Below are positions 6,752 to 12,011 of a DNA stretch of 12,011 nucleotides, in pieces. This DNA is from Comamonas sp. lk. Its GTDB lineage: Bacteria; Pseudomonadota; Gammaproteobacteria; Burkholderiales; Burkholderiaceae_C. The notes under the pieces are model-generated. The model saw only the letters and a program-made list of their open reading frames with translations. It had not been told where the DNA came from and ran no database searches. Both the position numbers and the translations under genes were made by a program. The stretch's first letter is position 1. Every line of letters starts with the position of its first letter. The stretch covers positions 1 through 12,011 of the forward strand of contig CAMDHL010000043.1 in NCBI GenBank assembly GCA_945898105.1, read 5' to 3'.

Positions 6752-8197
6752 ATGGGATACAACGACGTCGTTACCCTGCAAGGGGGCTTTGCCCCGGTAG
6801 AAGAAGAGATCACGGTCGAACTGACGCAAGTGCAGGGCGCGATTCCGCGCGACCTGCACGGCATGCATGTGCGTAATGGGCCCAACCGCCGCTTCGAGGC
6901 GCCGGGCCGCTACCACTGGTTTGACGGCGACGGCATGCTGCATGCGGTGCGCTTTGAGGGCGGCCGCGCTTACTACCAAAACCGTTGGATCCACACCCAA
7001 GGCCTGCAAGAGGAAACCGAGGCAGGGCAGGCCCTTTGGCAGGGCATCAAAGACCCGCCGCGTAAAGACCGGCCCGACATGCCGCTCAAAAACACGGCCA
7101 ACACCGACGTCAAATACTTTGCCGGCCATTTGCTGGCCATGTGGTACCTGGGCGGCGAGGTCTATCGTGTGCGGCCCGGCGACCTGGCCACAGTGGACAC
7201 CTTAGCGCTGGACCCGCGTCTGGCTGGGTTGCATATCTCGGCCCATTCCAAGGTCGATGAGCGCACTGGCGAATTCATCTTTTTTTGCTATGGCAAAGAG
7301 CCGCCCTACATGCACTATGGCGTCTTGGATAAAAGCGGCGTCCTCAAAACGCTCATTCCCGTGCCACTGCCAGGCCCGCGTCTCCCGCACGATATGGCCA
7401 TCACGCGCAACTACACCGTGTTGCACGATTTGCCCTTGTTCCAAGACCCGGTAGCCGCGGCTGCAGGGCGGCACAAGATCGCGTTTTTCCCCGAACTGCC
7501 ATCGCGTTTTGGCGTGGTGCCGCGCCATGGCAGCACGCAAGACATCCGCTGGTTTGAAGCGAGTCCGACCTACATGTACCACGTTGCCAATGCATGGGAA
7601 GAGCACGACGGCCAGGGCGGCGTCGAAATCGTCATGACCGGTACGCCTTTCAAACCGCAGCGCGATAGCCGTGGCGCCCCCGATGCCACCGGGCTGCCGC
7701 GTCTGATAGCGCAACTGGGCATCGACTGCATGTTCTACGAATGGCGCTTTAATTTGCGTACCGGCCAAACGCGCGAACGTGTGCTCGACGATGTGCTGAA
7801 CCAGGAATTTCCCATCATCAACAGCGCGCGCATGGGCGAACCCACGCGCTACACCTGGAACATCTTGATGGGCACCAGCGACCAGCCCGAGGACCCGCGC
7901 TTTTGCGGCATCGCCCGACACGATCTGCATACCGGTAGCTGCACGGCCTACCACGGCGGGATGCACCAGTGGCTGAGCGAACACAGCTTCGCGCCCAAAG
8001 ACCAGCATGTCAACGAGGACGACGGTTACCTAGTCGGCTTTGTGTGGGACGCCCAAGAAGCGCGCTCCTATGTGAGTATTTTTGATGCGGCCAACGTAGC
8101 CCAAGGCCCGGTCGCCCGCATTGCGCTACCCCAGCGCGTGCCCAATGGTTTTCATGCCACCTGGGTCAGTAGTGCACGGCTGGCGCGGGGCTGGTAA
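6752..8197 (+). CDS. Carotenoid oxygenase family protein (carotenoid/lignostilbene cleavage dioxygenase type)
   Basis: This 481-residue protein is full length for the carotenoid cleavage oxygenase (RPE65/CCD/LSD) family, seven-bladed beta-propellers holding a non-heme Fe(II) by four histidines. All four are visible: His165 (SAHSKVD), His213 (LPHDMAIT), His277 (YMYHVANAWEE) and His468 (NGFHATWV). Other family signatures are VRNGPN (40-45), WFDGDGMLHAVRF (56-68) and EFPIINSARMGEPTRY (352-367). Such enzymes split a C=C bond with O2, giving two aldehydes or ketones. Substrates range from carotenoids and apocarotenals to stilbenes such as lignostilbene or resveratrol. No carotenoid-synthesis or aromatic-degradation gene is in the window, so the substrate is open. 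There is no signal peptide. It is divergent from srkA across only 81 bases and ends in its own terminator, so it is probably transcribed alone. Confidence 0.93.
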   Translation: MGYNDVVTLQGGFAPVEEEITVELTQVQGAIPRDLHGMHVRNGPNRRFEAPGRYHWFDGDGMLHAVRFEGGRAYYQNRWIHTQGLQEETEAGQALWQGIKDPPRKDRPDMPLKNTANTDVKYFAGHLLAMWYLGGEVYRVRPGDLATVDTLALDPRLAGLHISAHSKVDERTGEFIFFCYGKEPPYMHYGVLDKSGVLKTLIPVPLPGPRLPHDMAITRNYTVLHDLPLFQDPVAAAAGRHKIAFFPELPSRFGVVPRHGSTQDIRWFEASPTYMYHVANAWEEHDGQGGVEIVMTGTPFKPQRDSRGAPDATGLPRLIAQLGIDCMFYEWRFNLRTGQTRERVLDDVLNQEFPIINSARMGEPTRYTWNILMGTSDQPEDPRFCGIARHDLHTGSCTAYHGGMHQWLSEHSFAPKDQHVNEDDGYLVGFVWDAQEARSYVSIFDAANVAQGPVARIALPQRVPNGFHATWVSSARLARGW

Positions 8198-8208
8198 ACA
8201 GCCTTTTT
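8189..8208 (+). terminator. Rho-independent terminator overlapping the oxygenase stop codon
   Basis: GGCTG (8189-8193) pairs with CAGCC (8199-8203) around the loop GTAAA, which contains the stop codon TAA, and TTTTT follows at 8204-8208. One or two outer G-T pairs may extend the stem. The 5-bp stem is short but G+C-rich, and its position at the end of the transcription unit fits. It does not have a T-run on the minus strand, so it would not serve the converging kinase gene. Confidence 0.55.
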
Positions 8209-8219
8209 GCACGCAATTT

Positions 8220-9770
8220 TCAGCTGTCCCTGGAGTCAAGTTCCGGGGCAGGCATCGCGCCCTCGGCAGAGGCTAGATCCACCTCGCCCAAGTGCTCAAA
8301 CGGCAAACCCTGTTTCACCAAAATCACCGTGCAAGGCGCGCCCATGGCTACTTTGAGGGGGACGGTGGCGATCAGGCGCTGTGCTTTTAGGCCGTGGGTG
8401 GCAGCGCCCATTACGATCATGTGGACCTGGTTGCCCACGGCATAGTCGATCAGGGCTTGCGCTACGTTTCCCGACTCCAACACATGGCAGCTGGTCTGGT
8501 GACCCGGGTGGTTTAAGGCGCGCGCCCATTCGTGCAGCCATGCCAGGTAGCGCCGCTGCACGCTGGTCTCGCTCTGCGCATCGATGCTGCTATTGCTCAG
8601 GCTGTCTGGGATGACGGTGACGCAGGCCAGGCGTGCGCCCGGGCGTAGGCCTAAGGAGCGCGCAGCCGCTTCGCGCAGCGAATACAAGGTCGCGTCGGAT
8701 GCGTTTTCGTAGGGCAGGGCCACCATCACGATAGGCACTTGGCTGATTTGCTCTGATACCAGCGGGCTGGGCTGGTAGTGCATGCCGGCGGCCTTGAGCC
8801 AGCGCTTAGTGTGCGTCCACAAACTGGTGGGTTCAGTGTTGCGCCCGCGTGTGCTCACCACAATCTGCGCTGGGTGTGCCAGGTCAAACGCCAGATGCGC
8901 TGCTGATGGGTAGCGATTGACCGCTTCGGGCTCCAGGCAACGCATCACCACTTCTTGCAGCCAAGGCGTAAGGTCGGGTCGGTATTTGCGCGGGGGCACC
9001 GGGTCTACCCACAGGCGCTGGCGCACACCTGCCGGAGTACGTGGCGTGCCAAAGGGCAGGTGGCCGGTACACAGTTGGTAGAGCATCACGCCGATGGCAA
9101 AAATATCGCTGCGCAAATCGCCGCGCACACCCACCACTTGCTCGGGCGCAATCCAGGCCGGCGAGCCTACGGCTTTGCGCAATTGTTCGGCCAGCAGATC
9201 CGGGAAATGCGCGTGAAAGGACAGACCAAAGTCCAGCAAGACCATGGGGCTGGCGGGTACGGCCAAATCCGAAGCATCCGCATCTGCATCGGCGCCTACA
9301 GGCACTGGCACTGGCGCGGTGCCGCGCAAGAGCAGGTTGTCGGGTTTGAGGTCCAGATGCACAGCATCCTGCCGGTGCAAAGCGTGTGCGGCTTGCGCCA
9401 TGCCCAAGCCCAGGTTGGCAATCGTCACGGCGTCCAGCGTGGCGTGCTGTTCCACCCAATGTTGCAAAGTGCGGCCCTGCACATATTCCATCACCAAATA
9501 CGGCACGCGTTGCAAATCGCCCGCCGCTACAAAGCGAGGTACATGCGGCCCGCTTAGGGCCTGCAAGATGTTGCACTCCACTTCAAAACTAACGATGTTT
9601 TCTGCACCATCGCCGCTGGCCATACGCGGCACTTTCATGGCCATCGGAAATCCCGGGTCGGCCCGGCCATCGGCATAGATGACACGGTAAATATGCGCCA
9701 TGCCGCCGCTGTGCAAGCAGCTGTCGATACGAAAGCCGTCTAGGGTGCTGCCGTCTTCGAGGAGTTTCAC
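8220..9770 (-). CDS. Serine/threonine protein kinase fused to a C-terminal universal stress protein domain
   Basis: This 516-residue protein has two parts. Residues 11-300 are a Hanks-type kinase: glycine loop LHSGGMAHIYRV (19-30), Lys46 in AMKVPR, catalytic loop HLDLKPDN (138-145, Asp140, Asn145), DFG at 180-182, APE at 208-210, and a DIFAIGVMLYQL helix. The catalytic loop has Leu in place of the usual Arg of HRD. Residues 345-487 are a UspA-like domain with VPIVMVALPYENASDA and VHMIVMGAATHG...GAPCTVILVK. The usual G-S/T of the USP ATP motif reads A-T here, so nucleotide binding by that half is doubtful. No membrane segment or PASTA domain is seen. A low-complexity insert (about 151-175) separates catalytic loop and DFG. 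The start is GTG, overlapping the phosphoesterase stop (GTGA) with AAGG upstream. It probably adjusts stress or metabolic responses; targets unknown. Confidence 0.92.
   Translation of the reverse strand: MKLLEDGSTLDGFRIDSCLHSGGMAHIYRVIYADGRADPGFPMAMKVPRMASGDGAENIVSFEVECNILQALSGPHVPRFVAAGDLQRVPYLVMEYVQGRTLQHWVEQHATLDAVTIANLGLGMAQAAHALHRQDAVHLDLKPDNLLLRGTAPVPVPVGADADADASDLAVPASPMVLLDFGLSFHAHFPDLLAEQLRKAVGSPAWIAPEQVVGVRGDLRSDIFAIGVMLYQLCTGHLPFGTPRTPAGVRQRLWVDPVPPRKYRPDLTPWLQEVVMRCLEPEAVNRYPSAAHLAFDLAHPAQIVVSTRGRNTEPTSLWTHTKRWLKAAGMHYQPSPLVSEQISQVPIVMVALPYENASDATLYSLREAAARSLGLRPGARLACVTVIPDSLSNSSIDAQSETSVQRRYLAWLHEWARALNHPGHQTSCHVLESGNVAQALIDYAVGNQVHMIVMGAATHGLKAQRLIATVPLKVAMGAPCTVILVKQGLPFEHLGEVDLASAEGAMPAPELDSRDS
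9274..9312. repeat. Two adjacent hexanucleotide tandem repeats inside the kinase gene
   Basis: GCATCC-GCATCT-GCATCG (9274-9291) is followed by GGCACT-GGCACT (9301-9312) and a degenerate third copy. On the coding strand they encode an alternating Asp-Ala run and an alternating Pro-Val run, an insert between the kinase catalytic loop and DFG. The six-base unit means slippage would change the insert by two residues without a frameshift. Confidence 0.6.
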
Positions 9771-10522
9771 GCCATACCTTCTAAACGTGCTGCGAATTGC
9801 TCTGGCAGGCCCGCGGCGCGAATGGCCGCTGCCGCTGCCGCGTTGTCATAGGGCACCCGTTGAAAGCGCAGCTGCGCTTTGCCGGTGTCTAGCAGCGCGT
9901 ACATAGCACCGGTTTTACCGTCACGCGGCTGGCCTGCAGAGCCTGCAGTAAATAACCATTGCCGGTGCGCAGGCACCGGAATCGCCGCGCCCGACCTGGG
10001 CGCAAAAGCCATTAGCGCATTTCCTACGCCACGGTAAAAAAGGTGTTGCTCATGCACATGGCCACCGGCCACATAGCGCACCTCGGGCCAAGCTGCGATG
10101 GCCGCGTCCAGACTGCGCTGCGCAGCCAGCACATCACGCACATAGTGCCAACGCTTCGGCTGGTCCGCGCTAGCGTGGACCAGTAATAGGTTTTCTGTTC
10201 GCAGCGTCATGGGTAGGTGCGAGAGCCAATCGCGCTGCGCATCATTTAGCTGCGCATGCGTCCAGGCGGCGCCTTGATCACCCACTTGTTTTATCAGAGT
10301 CGGTGGATGCACGGCCAGCGCATCGTGGTTGCCTTTGACCACCAGCGCGCCATCTTCAGCTAGCGCCATGATGCGCTTTACCACCTGCGCCGGATAGGCG
10401 CCATAGCCCACCAGGTCGCCCAAAAAGGCGAAGCGCTCGGCGCCTTGCTCCGTGGCGTGTGCGAGGCAGGCCTCTAGTGCATGTAGATTGCTATGCACAT
10501 CAGCGATCAGAGCGATGTGCAT
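9767..10522 (-). CDS. Calcineurin-like metallophosphoesterase (YfcE/MJ0936-like)
   Basis: This 251-residue soluble protein shows the full di-metal motif series of calcineurin-type phosphoesterases: IADVHSN (Asp8, His10), FLGDLVGYG (Asp36), VKGNHD (Asn65, His66), LLVHAS (His116) and AGGHVHE (His155, His157). TAGSAGQPRDG (192-202) is typical of the phosphodiesterase/protein-phosphatase-like subgroup. Substrates in this family include phosphodiesters, diadenosine tetraphosphate and phosphoproteins; sequence alone does not choose. The start is 12 bases after the NodJ-like permease gene, without a strong Shine-Dalgarno. The stop overlaps the GTG of the kinase gene by four bases, so phosphoesterase and kinase are likely made together and may act as an opposing pair; that pairing is an inference. 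Confidence 0.92.
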   Translation of the reverse strand: MHIALIADVHSNLHALEACLAHATEQGAERFAFLGDLVGYGAYPAQVVKRIMALAEDGALVVKGNHDALAVHPPTLIKQVGDQGAAWTHAQLNDAQRDWLSHLPMTLRTENLLLVHASADQPKRWHYVRDVLAAQRSLDAAIAAWPEVRYVAGGHVHEQHLFYRGVGNALMAFAPRSGAAIPVPAHRQWLFTAGSAGQPRDGKTGAMYALLDTGKAQLRFQRVPYDNAAAAAAIRAAGLPEQFAARLEGMA

Positions 10523-10534
10523 AGGGGCTAGGGC

Positions 10535-11359
10535 TTACTGCCCGAAACGTTTGCGCGTGAGCGCCAGCGCCAACCAGAAAGAAACCACTGCATATGCCAC
10601 CAACACGCCGCCGTGGTGCAGCACATTGCTGGGCCACTGGTCCATAAACAAAGGCCGCACCAGCGCCACCGCATTGGCCAGCGGCAGCCAATCCGCCACT
10701 GCGCGCACAAAAGGCGGCAATTGCTCTAGTGGGAAAAACACCCCGCCTAAAAACATGGTGGGCGTGAGAAAGAGCGTGAAGTAATAGGTAAAAAAGTCAT
10801 AACCCTTCGCCAGCGCGTTAAACACCAGCGCCATCGAGCTAAAGGTAATGCCCACACCCAGCAGCACCGGCCAAGCCACCAGCAGCTTGGGGCTATGGCT
10901 AATTTGCAGTGCCAGCATCACACCCAAAATCGCCGTCACGGTGAATAGCGCTTTGAACGCGGCCCACAGCATTTCGGCCAGCACAATATCGTCCAGGCCC
11001 ACCGGCGCGTTCATGATGCCATCCCAGGTCTTTTGCACATGCATGCGCGAGAAGGCCGAATACAAGGCCTCAAACGAAGCGGCGTTCATCGCGCTCATGC
11101 AGATGCTCCCGCTGGCCAGGAACAAGATGTAGGGCACAGGCTGCCCGTCGATGGTGAGCTGCCCCACCAGCGCGCCCATGCCATAGCCAAAGGCCACCAG
11201 CCACATCAGCGGCTCGGCGATATTGCCTAGCAAGCTGGGAATCGCCAGCTTGCGCCAAACCAGCAAATTGCGTTGAAACACAGGCCAAAAACGCAGGCTC
11301 AGACGCGGTGCGCGCCAGGGGCTTTGGAGTTGCGGGTTGTAAGCGGGGGAGTCGGGCAT
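10535..11359 (-). CDS. ABC-2 type transporter permease, NodJ-like
   Basis: This 274-residue inner-membrane protein of the ABC-2 permease family has about six hydrophobic segments, roughly residues 40-65, 76-95, 128-152, 158-182, 188-210 and 249-268. NodJ-type features are the N-terminal FWPVFQRNLLVWRKLAIPSLLGNIAEPLMW region, ALYSAFSRMHVQKTWDGIM (98-116) and FLTPTMFLGGVFFPLEQLP (197-215). The ATG follows the stop of the ATPase gene by one base, so the two form one exporter: this subunit makes the pore. NodIJ of rhizobia exports lipochitooligosaccharides, but close homologues are common in Betaproteobacteria without nod genes, and the substrate there is generally unknown. No nodABC genes are present, so I do not assign a nod symbol. 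Confidence 0.92.
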   Translation of the reverse strand: MPDSPAYNPQLQSPWRAPRLSLRFWPVFQRNLLVWRKLAIPSLLGNIAEPLMWLVAFGYGMGALVGQLTIDGQPVPYILFLASGSICMSAMNAASFEALYSAFSRMHVQKTWDGIMNAPVGLDDIVLAEMLWAAFKALFTVTAILGVMLALQISHSPKLLVAWPVLLGVGITFSSMALVFNALAKGYDFFTYYFTLFLTPTMFLGGVFFPLEQLPPFVRAVADWLPLANAVALVRPLFMDQWPSNVLHHGGVLVAYAVVSFWLALALTRKRFGQ

Positions 11360-11360
11360 A

Positions 11361-12011
11361 TCAAGCTTCCTCGCGGATCTGGCGTCCGGTCAGTTTCAGG
11401 AACAAATCTTCCAGGTTGGCGGGGCGGTGCAGGGTGCGCAACTGCGGGTAGGTTGCCAGGGCTTGCAAAAGCGCCCCCGCCTGGTCGGTGTAGAAAAACA
11501 CCGTCTCGCCGCTCACCTCCACCCGCGCCGCCAGACCGCGCAGCGGGCCGTCGCGCACTTGCAGCGCACCCACGCCAAACACTTCTACCACATCGGGCTC
11601 TAGGTGCTGGGCGATCAAATCACGCGGCTTGCCTTCAGCAATCTTTTTGCCATGGTCTAGCACCAAGAGGCGCGAACACAGGCGCTCGGCCTCGTCCATA
11701 AAGTGGGTGGTCAGCAAGATAGATTTGCCTTGCTGCAACAGCGCTTGCAGGCGCTCCCACATCAGGTGGCGGGCCTGCGGGTCCAGGCCGGTGGTGGGTT
11801 CGTCGAGCAGCAAAAGGCGGGGGTCGTTCACCAGCGCACGTGCCAGGCTGAGGCGCCGCTTCATGCCACCCGACAACTCGCCCGGCTTGGCCTTGGCTTT
11901 GCTGGTGAGCGAGGCAAACTCTAGTAGCGCCGGAATGCGCTTCTTTATGTCGCTGTCTTTTAGGCCGAAATAGCGGCCATAGACCAGCAAGTTCTCTTCG
12001 CAATTGAAGTC
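11361..12011 (-). CDS. ABC transporter ATP-binding protein, NodI-like, C-terminal part, cut by window edge
   Basis: The frame is open from the window edge at 12011 to a TGA at 11361-11363, giving 216 visible residues starting [21 protein letters not shown] at 11990 is not a real start, because the family's EENLLV segment reads straight through it. Visible motifs are the ABC signature [15 protein letters not shown], Walker B plus D-loop [12 protein letters not shown] and the H-loop [11 protein letters not shown]; Walker A lies outside. The C-terminal extension with VVEVFGV and [17 protein letters not shown] matches the NodI/DRA-type subfamily. It supplies ATP hydrolysis for the adjacent NodJ-like permease. 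This is the most upstream visible gene of the operon; its promoter lies beyond the window. Confidence 0.93.
   Translation of the reverse strand, partial: DFNCEENLLVYGRYFGLKDSDIKKRIPALLEFASLTSKAKAKPGELSGGMKRRLSLARALVNDPRLLLLDEPTTGLDPQARHLMWERLQALLQQGKSILLTTHFMDEAERLCSRLLVLDHGKKIAEGKPRDLIAQHLEPDVVEVFGVGALQVRDGPLRGLAARVEVSGETVFFYTDQAGALLQALATYPQLRTLHRPANLEDLFLKLTGRQIREEA

Noticed and set aside
6671..7129. Open extension of the srkA frame (153 further codons upstream)
   Set aside because: It is antisense to the well-supported carotenoid oxygenase gene and has no family content; SrkA proteins begin near MHHVFEI, which gives a normal length.
10535..12011. Nodulation-factor export function (nodIJ)
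   Set aside because: No nodABC or other symbiosis genes are present; homologues of this pair are common in non-symbiotic Betaproteobacteria.
1..12011. Mobile element, CRISPR, tRNA, rRNA or defence system
   Set aside because: No transposase or integrase, direct-repeat array, tRNA-like cloverleaf or known defence gene was seen; all long frames are accounted for by metabolic, transport or signalling genes.

Overview
The window looks like a stretch of a betaproteobacterial chromosome, most likely Burkholderiales and probably Comamonadaceae. This is inferred from the moderately high G+C content (roughly 60% by eye), the tight gene packing, and protein families typical of that order: a CdhCAB carnitine set, SrkA, NodIJ-like ABC proteins and a kinase-USP fusion. 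There is no rRNA, tRNA, CRISPR array, transposase or phage gene, and no sign of a recently inserted island.

Region 1 (1-3384, all minus strand) is a catabolic operon. In transcription order it holds a class II aldolase/adducin-like protein, a BKACE (DUF849) enzyme read as CdhC, L-carnitine dehydrogenase CdhA, the hot-dog thioesterase CdhB, and the start of a medium-chain dehydrogenase/reductase cut by the window edge. The central three give the known route L-carnitine -> 3-dehydrocarnitine -> betainyl-CoA (plus acetoacetate) -> glycine betaine. Most genes overlap or nearly touch; the exception is a 97-bp gap between cdhC and cdhA that carries an inverted repeat. The aldolase-like protein and the reductase are not part of the textbook pathway.

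Region 2 (3385-5605) starts with a divergent control region carrying two inverted repeats. It is followed by a plus-strand MFS transporter of the YcaD-like kind and an HD-domain protein whose metal-ligand pattern (H..HD..H..H..D) fits the PhnZ/TmpB/myo-inositol-oxygenase type of di-iron oxygenase. A strong hairpin terminator closes this unit.

Region 3 (5648-8208) holds srkA (minus) and a carotenoid-cleavage-type oxygenase (plus), divergently transcribed from a short shared interval. The oxygenase gene ends in a terminator that overlaps its stop codon.

Region 4 (8220-12011, minus) is a second compact operon: a NodI-like ABC ATPase (cut by the window edge), a NodJ-like permease, a calcineurin-like metallophosphoesterase, and a protein kinase fused to a universal-stress-protein domain. 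The last two genes overlap by four bases.

The items most worth following up are the aldolase-like protein that lacks the catalytic glutamate of its family, the HD protein as a candidate oxygenase of unknown substrate beside a glycine-betaine-forming operon, and the coupled phosphoesterase/kinase-USP pair. No clearly new multi-gene system is proven by the sequence alone.
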